NCBI GenBank assembly: GCA_030590405.1
Contig: JAUUYO010000090.1
Span: forward strand, 1-12,132
DNA from: Kangiellaceae bacterium
GTDB lineage: Bacteria > Pseudomonadota > Gammaproteobacteria > Enterobacterales > Kangiellaceae
Reading direction: 5' to 3'
DNA length: 12,132 bases
The translations under genes were made by a program, and so were the position numbers. How positions within the stretch are numbered: position 1 is the stretch's first letter; each line of letters starts with the position of its first letter. The notes below the pieces were generated by a model. The model searched no databases and was not told the origin of the DNA. It saw only the letters and a program-made list of their open reading frames with translations. Shown here piece after piece: positions 1 to 6,578 of this stretch.

Positions 1-448
1 GGATTTCGCTCACCAACATTGCGCTGGCGTTGTCCGGATCACTTTTTAAAATCCGAATGGCGTTGTCTCTGCCACCATCGACTGTCATAGCAGAGTTGTT
101 TTCAAATCGGGACAAACTGACCTGATACAAATACTGCCCATCGTATTTAAGCCTGTCCGCTTCATCCACACCTATTTCATGCACATTAGTGGTTGAGAAA
201 CTGCTGTTTTGAACATCACCTTCATCGTTAGCTAAAGCAACAGGGGCAGACTGCTGGACTAATCGAAGGCGAATACCGTTTTTGATATAAGTACTAAAAT
301 CATTGCTGGACGGCTGAGATAAAGAAGCATCCTTAACCGTGGATTGCTTGAGAGCACTGTAATCAATATTGACCTTATCATCGGAATGATTACACCCCCA
401 CAAAACTAACAGTAAACTTGATAACGCCAAACAGGAAAGCTTTAACAT
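1..448 (-). CDS. Secreted beta-propeller-domain lipoprotein, N-terminal part (gene runs off the left edge)
   Basis: The reverse strand is open from 448 to the window edge, so only about the first 149 residues are visible. The protein starts MLKLSCLALSSLLLVLWGC, a short lipoprotein signal with a probable lipidated Cys at residue 19; the Trp two residues before it is unusual for a lipobox. Around residue 87 the stretch TNVHEIGVDEADRLKYDGQ matches the signature I know from the secreted beta-propeller family (Pfam Beta_propel, usually T-N-V-Q-x-x-G-V-D-E-A-D-x-x-K-x-D-G). The blades themselves lie outside the window. I chose the ATG at 446-448 because AAGAGG precedes it at about 9 nt; an in-frame ATG at 467-469 would add seven residues but has no comparable ribosome site. 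It is divergent from the MipA-like gene. The family's molecular role is not established; a function at the envelope surface is inferred from the lipoprotein signal. Confidence 0.8.
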   Translation of the reverse strand, partial: MLKLSCLALSSLLLVLWGCNHSDDKVNIDYSALKQSTVKDASLSQPSSNDFSTYIKNGIRLRLVQQSAPVALANDEGDVQNSSFSTTNVHEIGVDEADRLKYDGQYLYQVSLSRFENNSAMTVDGGRDNAIRILKSDPDNASAMLVSEI

Positions 449-776
449 TTTCTTATACCTCTTATTCATTTTATCCGTATTTATTTCAATCGTTAGCCCT
501 GACTAAATCTACACTCCAGGCTCAGGACAATAATAAGAGCAAACCTCTAGAATATCTGTTCGATATTTGCTTAGTAGTGTAAAGAGTTGTAAAAGTATCA
601 GTTCAATGTATCAATCAATTAGACACTTCAATCGATTAGAGATTTCTCGACGAAGCAATCAGTTATCGGTTAAACTGCGGTTTACACTTTTTCACAATAA
701 ATAACCAATAAAAGCAAGATAACTGACCCAAATCTGTTCATAATTGATTCAGTTGTTCTCAAATAATTAATCGACA
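449..776. promoter_or_regulatory. Divergent intergenic region with direct repeats and a small palindrome
   Basis: No gene is seen in these 328 bp, which must hold the promoters for both the beta-propeller lipoprotein (minus) and the MipA-DUF3019-two-component cluster (plus). Visible structure: TCAATCAATTAGA at 611-623 and TCAATCGATTAGA at 628-640 form a direct repeat of period 17; GTATCA occurs at 595-600 and 608-613, period 13; and 671-684 is a TAAAC-TGCG-GTTTA palindrome. OmpR-family regulators bind direct repeats, so the repeats could be operator sites for the regulator encoded downstream, but that is inference. I could not fix a convincing -35/-10 pair on either strand. Confidence 0.35.
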
Positions 777-1718
777 TTGGATTTTTCTATCAATACAAAT
801 AAAAAATATCTCTCAAGCCTGCTCTTGTTCGGTATTTTATTGTTTTCAGATTTTGCCACAGCCAGTGATGATTTAGCTTCAACCAGTGATACTTTAATAT
901 CAGCCAGCAATGACCAACAGCAATCTTGTGATGAATCGACCTCCCAATGCGTCGAAACCGGTAAATGGCGTTTTTCTGTATCGCTGGGAATTGGCTTAAG
1001 AAGCAACCCACTGATTGAAAGTAATAACATCCCTTTAGTGATATTACCGGAATTTAGCTATTACGGAGATCGTTTTTTTATCGAAAATCTGGATGTGGGT
1101 TACACTTTGTTTGATTATTCAGACAGCTCGGTAAACCTGATTGCTACACCCAATTTCGATAGCGTATTCTTTAATCGCTGGGATCCGGGAAATCTATTTG
1201 TCAATCTCTCTTCCATTTCCGACGGCTCAATATCAACGCCGGATCAGACTGAAGACAATTTCACCCAGATCAATCCAGGCGAACTCTCTAAACGAAAATT
1301 CAGCTATTTAGCAGGCATCGAATATAACCAGGATTTTGAAGATAGCTTGCTGCAAATTAGCTTGCTCAATGATGTGACTGGTACGCATTCTGGTAAAGAA
1401 ATCCGGTTTGCTTACACTTATTCTTTTAGCCAGCCTTTTTCCACCACTTTGGGTTTTACCTGGAAAGATAAAAAACTGACTGATTATTATTATGGTGTGG
1501 ACCTTGATGAAATAGTCGATGATCGCGGTGCCTACCAGCCGAATGCCAGCTTTAACCCGTTTCTCAGAATTTCACTCAATAGCAAAACAAGCAATAATGA
1601 CAATTGGCGATTTAGTCTTGAATATCAAAAACTCGATAGCCAGATCACTAACAGCCCGATATCAAGCGATGATTATGTAGTGACTTTTTACGTGGGCAAG
1701 AGATTTAGCTTTGATTAA
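777..1718 (+). CDS. MipA/OmpV-family outer-membrane protein
   Basis: The 313-residue product begins with a signal peptide: KK at 9-10, a hydrophobic run to about 24, and a likely AxA cleavage at A27-T-A29. The mature part is rich in alternating aromatic beta-strands. It shows the usual family landmarks: GIGLRSNPL (71-79), YYGDRFF (95-101) followed by a GYTLF strand, YYYGV (237-241), and an aromatic C-terminal strand ending GKRFSFD. MipA of E. coli is a scaffold linking MltA to PBP1B, and OmpV is a porin-like protein; which role applies here cannot be told. After the signal, residues 29-49 read as three degenerate 7-residue repeats (ASDDLAS, TSDTLIS, ASNDQQQ). The start is odd: an in-frame TAA lies at 768-770, so TTG at 777 is the first usable codon that keeps the Lys pair, and it has no clear ribosome site. 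It is first in a cluster with a DUF3019 gene and a two-component system. Confidence 0.87.
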   Translation: MDFSINTNKKYLSSLLLFGILLFSDFATASDDLASTSDTLISASNDQQQSCDESTSQCVETGKWRFSVSLGIGLRSNPLIESNNIPLVILPEFSYYGDRFFIENLDVGYTLFDYSDSSVNLIATPNFDSVFFNRWDPGNLFVNLSSISDGSISTPDQTEDNFTQINPGELSKRKFSYLAGIEYNQDFEDSLLQISLLNDVTGTHSGKEIRFAYTYSFSQPFSTTLGFTWKDKKLTDYYYGVDLDEIVDDRGAYQPNASFNPFLRISLNSKTSNNDNWRFSLEYQKLDSQITNSPISSDDYVVTFYVGKRFSFD

Positions 1719-1771
1719 AAATCAATCACCAAAAAATAATTAACAAAATAATAAGATTACAGTTTAAAACC

Positions 1772-2182
1772 ATGGGAATAATAAAAGTCGTAAAATATTT
1801 TTTTATTGTTCTGACGATTTTACATATCAGTGGATTAATCGCTGAAGAAAATAAAACGTCAGGCTACGGCCTGTTTTTGTCTCCAGAAAGTTGTTTGTTA
1901 CTCGGAAAAGCCAAACAGTGCGATATACAGGTTAGTATCCATTGGAAAGTATCAGAGCCGGGTAGTTTTTGTTTGTATAACTACCGGAGTAAAATGACCA
2001 TTGCTTGCTGGAAAAATCAAACACACGCCAGCAAGGTAATCATGCTAACCTTGGAAAAAGATGCCATTTTTGAATTACGCGATCAAAAAACCGATCAGTT
2101 GATATTTCAAAAGTCATTAAAGCTATATAAGAAAACATCCAATTTAAGACGAAAACGTCGTAATCCGTGGAGCTTTTATTAG
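1772..2182 (+). CDS. DUF3019-family small secreted protein
   Basis: This 136-residue protein starts with a signal sequence (MGIIKVVKYFFIVLTILHIS..., probable cleavage near GLIA-EEN, residue 24). The mature part carries the pattern I associate with DUF3019: LSPESCLLL, a second Cys, then HWKVSEPGSFCLYN and MTIACW, ending in a basic tail RRKRRNPWSFY. The four cysteines (41, 50, 67, 79) suggest two disulfides in the periplasm. The family has no assigned function that I know of. I recall DUF3019 genes lying next to a MipA/OmpV gene and an RstA/RstB-like pair in Shewanella-type genomes, as here. It sits 53 bp after the MipA-like gene and 37 bp before the response regulator. ATG at 1772 is the only start that keeps the signal peptide; the ribosome site is weak. 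A periplasmic ligand or modulator of the kinase is one possible role, by inference only. Confidence 0.83.
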   Translation: MGIIKVVKYFFIVLTILHISGLIAEENKTSGYGLFLSPESCLLLGKAKQCDIQVSIHWKVSEPGSFCLYNYRSKMTIACWKNQTHASKVIMLTLEKDAIFELRDQKTDQLIFQKSLKLYKKTSNLRRKRRNPWSFY

Positions 2183-2219
2183 GGCCTGTTAATAACAAGA
2201 CAAAATGTAGAAATTAATT

Positions 2220-2915
2220 ATGCCACTTGCCAGAATACTCTTAGTCGAAGATGATCAAAAGCTCGCTTTATTGGTACAACAATATCTTGAAAGCGCCAAT
2301 TTCCTGGTAAAAATTGAAGGCGACGGCAACAAGGCCATAGAAGAGATCGCTCGCTTTAAACCAGACTTAATCATCCTCGACATTATGCTACCGGGAAAAG
2401 ATGGATTAACTATCTGTAAAGAAATTCGGCCGGATTTTATCGGTCCTATTTTAATGCTAACGGCCCGCAATGAAGACTTTGACCAGGTGTTAGGGCTTGA
2501 ATTTGGTGCCGATGATTACGTAATCAAACCAGCTGAACCAAGAGTGTTGTTAGCCAGAATCAAAGCGTTATTGCGACGAGGAAAGCTAACAAAAATTGAA
2601 ACGGCTAAATCACTGACATTCGGTAGTCTGGTAATCGATTCGGCATCAAGAGATGTCTGGCTTGAGAAGAAAAAAGTACTCCTATCCACCCACGAGTTTG
2701 AACTACTGTTGATTATTGCAAGCCAGGCAGGACATATTTTAAGCCGCGATTATCTATTTAAAAAACTTTATAATCGAGAATACGATGGACTGGATAGAAC
2801 CATGGACGTTCGAATCTCACAACTGCGTAAAAAACTCGGCGACAATGCAGAAGATGCCTACCGAATAAAAACGATTTGGGGCAAAGGTTATCTGTTTGTT
2901 GCCGATGCCTGGTAA
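2220..2915 (+). CDS. OmpR/RstA-like two-component response regulator
   Basis: The 231-residue protein has a complete receiver domain (about 3-118): acidic pair D11-D12, phospho-acceptor D54 in ILDIMLPGKDG, T81 and K103. A C-terminal OmpR-type winged helix (about 128-229) follows, with a recognition-helix region MDVRISQLRKKLGD and the wing motif IKTIWGKGYLF. The segment GPILMLTARNEDFDQVLGL closely resembles RstA, so its nearest relatives are probably RstA-type. It is a cytoplasmic transcription factor phosphorylated by the kinase encoded 2 bp downstream. The gene order suggests that the MipA-like and DUF3019 genes are targets, perhaps through direct repeats at 595-640; that link is inference. 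All catalytic residues of the receiver are present. The ATG at 2220 follows an AT-rich stretch with only a weak ribosome site. Confidence 0.95.
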   Translation: MPLARILLVEDDQKLALLVQQYLESANFLVKIEGDGNKAIEEIARFKPDLIILDIMLPGKDGLTICKEIRPDFIGPILMLTARNEDFDQVLGLEFGADDYVIKPAEPRVLLARIKALLRRGKLTKIETAKSLTFGSLVIDSASRDVWLEKKKVLLSTHEFELLLIIASQAGHILSRDYLFKKLYNREYDGLDRTMDVRISQLRKKLGDNAEDAYRIKTIWGKGYLFVADAW

Positions 2916-2917
2916 AA

Positions 2918-4180
2918 ATGAATAATCTTTTTCTACGTCTTTATTTATTGATTGTCGCAACGGTTATTATCGTCGGTATCAGTCTCGATTATGCCTGGCA
3001 ACATTTTGAACAAAAAGAAACTCCCAATGAGCATAACCAAACATTATTGAGATTGGTCTCACTGCAATTAGATGAGCTAAAAGAAAACAAACTAAAACAT
3101 CATCTGCAACAACTTAACTCACAATTTAAAGGTGAGTTCTCCCTACTTCTTACCAATCACCATTTAGCTCAATCAATCCAGCATGAATTACAAACCCGTG
3201 AGCCGATATTGCTGCAAAGTGACGCTGAAATCCTGGGTTTTATTAAACTCGCTAAACATCCACAAATTCTACAACTAAAGTTTTTAAAACAAGATGAAAC
3301 ATCGCCTGCCAAAAATATCTTTATCGGCTTATTTTACGGCCTGATCGCCTTAGTGATTTTCTACTGGATCTGGCCCCTTTCCAAAGATCTAAATCAATTA
3401 GAAAAAGCCGTTAATCAATTTGACCAGCAACAATGGCAATCCAAAGTTGAATTGCCAGCCACTTCCTCCATAAACCATTTGGCAAAAGCTTATAACGCCC
3501 TATTAGATAAAATAAAATTATTGGTAGAAACCCAACAGGCAATGTCTCACTCTATTTCACACGAGCTGAGAACGCCGCTTGCCAGGATCAGATTCTCGTT
3601 GCAAATGGCCAAAGAATCCGATGATATTAGCGGGATCCGAACACAGATCGCCAGCATCAGTGAGGACATTTCAGAGATGAATGAGTTGATCAACGAATTG
3701 CTCAATTTTGCATCGCTTGAAAGCATATCTGCGGTTGCCAAATTGGAAAAAGGCGATATCAATATGTTGATCGAAACATTGGTAGAAAGATTAACAAAAA
3801 ATCATCCCGACAAAAAAATAAAATTCATGCAAAACTCTCCAAATACCAATGTTAGCTGTGACAGCTATTTGATGGAGCGAGCGATCCAAAATTTAATTGT
3901 TAATGCCTGTAAATTTTCTAATAAGAGTATTCTAATCACTTTTGCCCAGAGCGTACAATATTATCAGATATTGGTAGAAGATGATGGTCCTGGAATAGCC
4001 AAAAAATCCAGAGATAAAATATTCGACTCCTTTGTTCAATTAAAAAACCAACACAAAAACAAAGGATTCGGATTAGGCTTAGCCATTGTAAAAAGAGTGA
4101 TGATGCTGCATGGGGGTAGCGCAAAAATTGAAAGGTCTTCGCTCGGCGGCGCTAAATTTATTTTATCCTGGCCAAAATAG
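2918..4180 (+). CDS. RstB-like membrane sensor histidine kinase
   Basis: The 420-residue kinase has a first membrane helix (about 6-23), a short periplasmic domain (about 24-132), a second helix (about 133-152) and a HAMP-like linker (about 153-205). The HisKA helix carries phospho-acceptor H215 in SHELRTPLARIRF. The ATPase domain shows the N box RAIQNLIVNACKF (N325, N329), DDGPGI (355-360) and GFGLGLAI (383-390), so it looks catalytically intact. The periplasmic part has no domain I recognise; at about 110 residues it is the size of small-signal sensors such as RstB. I start at ATG 2918, two bases after the regulator's stop, which fits translational coupling. The frame is open further upstream to a TTG at 2876 inside the regulator gene, but that would put cysteines and charged residues before the membrane helix and is unlikely. 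It is the last gene of the cluster and converges on ispG across a palindromic repeat. Confidence 0.95.
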   Translation: MNNLFLRLYLLIVATVIIVGISLDYAWQHFEQKETPNEHNQTLLRLVSLQLDELKENKLKHHLQQLNSQFKGEFSLLLTNHHLAQSIQHELQTREPILLQSDAEILGFIKLAKHPQILQLKFLKQDETSPAKNIFIGLFYGLIALVIFYWIWPLSKDLNQLEKAVNQFDQQQWQSKVELPATSSINHLAKAYNALLDKIKLLVETQQAMSHSISHELRTPLARIRFSLQMAKESDDISGIRTQIASISEDISEMNELINELLNFASLESISAVAKLEKGDINMLIETLVERLTKNHPDKKIKFMQNSPNTNVSCDSYLMERAIQNLIVNACKFSNKSILITFAQSVQYYQILVEDDGPGIAKKSRDKIFDSFVQLKNQHKNKGFGLGLAIVKRVMMLHGGSAKIERSSLGGAKFILSWPK

Positions 4181-4207
4181 GTCTTGTAGAAAAAGTTAAA
4201 TGCACTC

Positions 4208-4340
4208 TGTCATTGCGAGCGGGGCGCGGCAATCTCCTAAAATTTTACACAATCGTTCAAGTTTCATACAAACTTGTTGGAGATTGCCGCGTCGTACCCA
4301 AAGCACTTCGTGGGGCAGGCCCTTCCTCCTCGCAATGACA
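4208..4340. repeat. 133-bp palindromic MITE/REP-like element between convergent genes
   Basis: The ends are perfect 12-bp inverted repeats, TGTCATTGCGAG at 4208-4219 and CTCGCAATGACA at 4329-4340. Inside is a second perfect pair, CGCGGCAATCTCC at 4225-4237 and GGAGATTGCCGCG at 4279-4291, and at the centre a third hairpin CAAGTTT-CATAC-AAACTTG (4258-4276). The right side carries an extra stretch of about 37 bp (4292-4328) with no partner on the left, including a small CAC-TTC-GTG hairpin. It is much more GC-rich than its flanks. Palindromes with ATTGCGAG ends and GGCAATCTCC arms are, from memory, dispersed repeats in several proteobacterial genomes. No open frame and no clear target-site duplication are seen. 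Between converging genes it could act as a two-way terminator, although neither side has a strong T-run directly after the stem. Confidence 0.82.
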
Positions 4341-4386
4341 CGAAACCTTTGAGTTTTATAATTTTCTATTCGGATATAATAATTTT

Positions 4387-5526
4387 CTAAGATGAAAGAT
4401 TCACCTTGATCAAAGATTCACCTTTGGATTTATCATCAATTTTCTGAGCTCTGTCGGCTAATTTTTCCCTGACCAGTTTTTCCAGCGAATCAACTAGTTC
4501 TGCATTATCAATTTTATGACTTTTTTCGCCGTCATTATATAATAAACTCGATTTAAGCCCGCCAGTTAATCCTAAATCAACTTCTTTAGCTTCACCCGGT
4601 CCATTGACAACACAACCGATGATTGCCACATCAATCGCCTCTCTAACATCTTCCAGACGCATTTCTAATTCATTAACCGTTTTGATCACATCAAACTGCT
4701 GACGAGAGCAGGATGGGCAAGCGATCAAATTGATACCTCGTTGACGAAGGCTGAGTGATTTTAAAATATCGTAACCGACTTTGATCTCTTCTACCGGATC
4801 GGCAGCTAATGAAATTCGGATAGTGTCGCCGATCCCTTCTGATAAAAGCAGTCCTAAACCAATCGAGGATTTCACTGCGCCAGCGCGCAAACCTCCCGCT
4901 TCGGTAATACCTAAATGCAGTGGTTGATCGATTTGACTGGCTAATTTTCGGTAAGCAGAAACGGTCATAAAAACATCGGAGGCTTTAAGACTGATTTTAT
5001 AATTTTGAAAATCGTATTTATCCAGAATATCAATATGTCTGAAAGCTGATTCAACCAAAGCGTCCGGAGTTGGTTCACCGTATTTCACCTGAAGGTCTTT
5101 TTCTAATGAACCGGCATTAACCCCGATCCTGATTGGAATATTCATATCCCGAGCTTTTTCAATCACCGCACGAATGCGATCTTCTTTACCAATATTACCC
5201 GGATTAATTCTTAAACAATCAACGCCATAATCCGCTACTTTCAACGCGATTTTTTGATCAAAATGAATATCGGCAACCAATGGAATGGGGGAAGACAATT
5301 TAATTTGTTTGAAAGCTTCGGCAGCATCCATGGTCGGAATCGAGACTCTGACTAAATCAGCACCGGCATCCGCGACTTGCTGAATTTGATTGAGTGTGGC
5401 TGCCACATCACAGGTATTGGTATTGGTCATACTCTGTACCGCAATCGGCGCATCACCACCAATTGGCACGTTACCGACCATAATTTGCCGACTTTTTCGT
5501 CGTACGATCCAGGATTCACCTTTCAT
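4387..5526 (-). CDS. ispG: 4-hydroxy-3-methylbut-2-enyl diphosphate synthase IspG (GcpE)
   Basis: IspG converts 2-C-methyl-D-erythritol 2,4-cyclodiphosphate to HMBPP in the MEP isoprenoid pathway, in the cytoplasm, using a [4Fe-4S] cluster. The 379-residue protein has the N-terminal TIM-barrel signatures APIAVQSMTNT, VADIHFD and CLRINPGNIG. The C-terminal cluster ligands are C270 and C273 (ACPSCSRQQFDV) and C305 with E312 (IIGCVVNGPGEAKEVDLG), the same numbers I know for E. coli. The start ATG at 5524-5526 matches the family N-terminus (ESWIVRRKSRQIMVGNVPIGG). It is the last gene of the ndk-rlmN-pilW-rodZ-ispG run, 86 bp after rodZ. The usual next gene, hisS, is replaced by a palindromic repeat and a convergent two-component cluster. 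The last dozen residues come from a 17-bp DNA duplication (4395-4424), so the C-terminal tail is not conserved sequence. Confidence 0.98.
   Translation of the reverse strand: MKGESWIVRRKSRQIMVGNVPIGGDAPIAVQSMTNTNTCDVAATLNQIQQVADAGADLVRVSIPTMDAAEAFKQIKLSSPIPLVADIHFDQKIALKVADYGVDCLRINPGNIGKEDRIRAVIEKARDMNIPIRIGVNAGSLEKDLQVKYGEPTPDALVESAFRHIDILDKYDFQNYKISLKASDVFMTVSAYRKLASQIDQPLHLGITEAGGLRAGAVKSSIGLGLLLSEGIGDTIRISLAADPVEEIKVGYDILKSLSLRQRGINLIACPSCSRQQFDVIKTVNELEMRLEDVREAIDVAIIGCVVNGPGEAKEVDLGLTGGLKSSLLYNDGEKSHKIDNAELVDSLEKLVREKLADRAQKIDDKSKGESLIKVNLSS
4395..4424. repeat. 17-bp-period microduplication at the 3' end of ispG
   Basis: AAAGATTCACCTT occurs perfectly at 4395-4407 and again at 4412-4424, period 17. 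Because 17 is not a multiple of three, ispG reads the repeat in two frames: once as KGESL and then as KVNLS, just before the stop at 4387-4389. A further short repeat, TAATTTTCTA, lies at 4359-4368 and 4380-4389, the second copy covering the stop codon. Confidence 0.8.
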
Positions 5527-5553
5527 CTTATCTTTACTCTTTCACTCTTCTAA

Positions 5554-5625
5554 TTCAAAACTTGATGATTCAGAACTTAATTATTCCAGAATTTGACTAT
5601 TTTAGAACTTGATTATTTTAGAACT
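5554..5625. repeat. 16-bp imperfect tandem repeat across the rodZ stop codon
   Basis: About four and a half units in register: TTCAAAACTTGATGAT (5554), TCAGAACTTAATTATT (5570), CCAGAATTTGACTATT (5586), TTAGAACTTGATTATT (5602) and a partial TTAGAACT (5618-5625). The array fills most of the rodZ-ispG gap and runs into the last codons of rodZ, whose stop TAA is at 5613-5615. The unit has no strong dyad symmetry, so it is not an obvious terminator. Confidence 0.82.
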
Positions 5626-6578
5626 ATCTCTGCACGTCGACCAGCACGATAACTGGAAAGATCATAATCTCGGCCTGCATAACTCATAGTCACCACTGAT
5701 GGATCGCCCAAAACAACGCTAATCGGTGCAACCCCTTCAATCGGCATATGTTTACCACTTTGCTTGACCCCTACGGCAATCACTTCGCCGCGAGCATCGA
5801 CAATCTTCACCCAGCAATCTGCGGAAAAATCTAACACCAGCTTTGACATGATCAAGTTGTCTGTATTAATAACAGGCTTTGGTTGACTCAATAACGTGGA
5901 TTCAGCGACTTGTTGAAAATCCGAATCAAGATTATCAGCCCCATCGTTTAAAGCGACTTCTGTACCGCTACCATTACCATTAGCATTACTGACAACTTCT
6001 TCGTTTGACTCAGAAAAATTATCGTTTGAAGGCTCCGAAGTGGATTCATTCACAATAGCATCAGGAAGCTGTTCGTTTTCATCGGCAGTATTCAATTGGG
6101 CGCTAATATCAGAATCGCCTGAATTTTGTATTTCTGAAGGAGATTGTCCGGTCAATCCAAAACGTTTCCACAATTCCCAGCCCGCAAAAGACAGGAAAGC
6201 CAGCAGGATTAAAATAGAAACGGACTTAAACAAATAGTGACTGGAATTAACTTCTTTGCGTTTTTTATCAAAGCGAGAAATCGGCTCTACCCGTTTTAAT
6301 GATGGCACTTCGACCCCAACCTGTTTGTCAAATTCCGCCAGCATCGGTCCGGTATCTAATCCCACTTTAGTCGCGTAAGATTTGATATAGCCGCGAACAA
6401 ATGTCATCGGTATATCCAGTGTAAAGTCGTTTTTTTCGATTTTATCGATAATATCGAAAGCCAGGTTCATCTGAGTGGCAATATCCTGACCCGTTAAGCC
6501 AAGATTTTCCCGTGCTTCTATGAGCAGGCCGCCAATATCGACTGACAATTCAGTCTGTGTTTTGTTATCTACATCCAT
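5613..6578 (-). CDS. rodZ: Cytoskeleton protein RodZ (HTH, one membrane helix, DUF4115)
   Basis: RodZ links the MreB cytoskeleton to the elongation machinery and helps maintain rod shape. The 321-residue protein has a cytoplasmic HTH domain (about 12-80: IGGLLIEARENLGLTGQDIA...FVRGYIKSYATKVGL) and a basic juxtamembrane stretch (KKRK, 105-108). One membrane helix follows (about 117-133), then an acidic Ser/Asn-rich periplasmic linker (about 145-235) and a C-terminal DUF4115 domain (about 246-320) with the family-typical ADCWVKIVDARGEVI. The ATG at 6576-6578 overlaps the end of pilW by 10 bp and has no good ribosome site, which fits translational coupling to pilW. The length is close to E. coli RodZ (337). 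Its stop lies inside a 16-bp tandem repeat, so the exact C-terminus (EIVLK) may vary between strains. Confidence 0.96.
   Translation of the reverse strand: MDVDNKTQTELSVDIGGLLIEARENLGLTGQDIATQMNLAFDIIDKIEKNDFTLDIPMTFVRGYIKSYATKVGLDTGPMLAEFDKQVGVEVPSLKRVEPISRFDKKRKEVNSSHYLFKSVSILILLAFLSFAGWELWKRFGLTGQSPSEIQNSGDSDISAQLNTADENEQLPDAIVNESTSEPSNDNFSESNEEVVSNANGNGSGTEVALNDGADNLDSDFQQVAESTLLSQPKPVINTDNLIMSKLVLDFSADCWVKIVDARGEVIAVGVKQSGKHMPIEGVAPISVVLGDPSVVTMSYAGRDYDLSSYRAGRRAEIVLK

Noticed and set aside
449..776. Possible -35/-10 pairs (for example TTGATT with TAATTA) for the MipA-like gene.
   Set aside because: The spacing is 14 bp and the match is weak in AT-rich DNA, so it cannot be told from background.
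767..1030. Minus-strand frames of 73 and 87 residues opposite the start of the MipA-like gene.
   Set aside because: They are antisense to a gene with a clear signal peptide and barrel features and show no domain of their own.
2876..2917. Upstream TTG start for the kinase, overlapping the regulator gene.
   Set aside because: It adds a Cys/Arg-rich stretch before the first membrane helix; the ATG at 2918 directly after the regulator stop fits family and operon structure.
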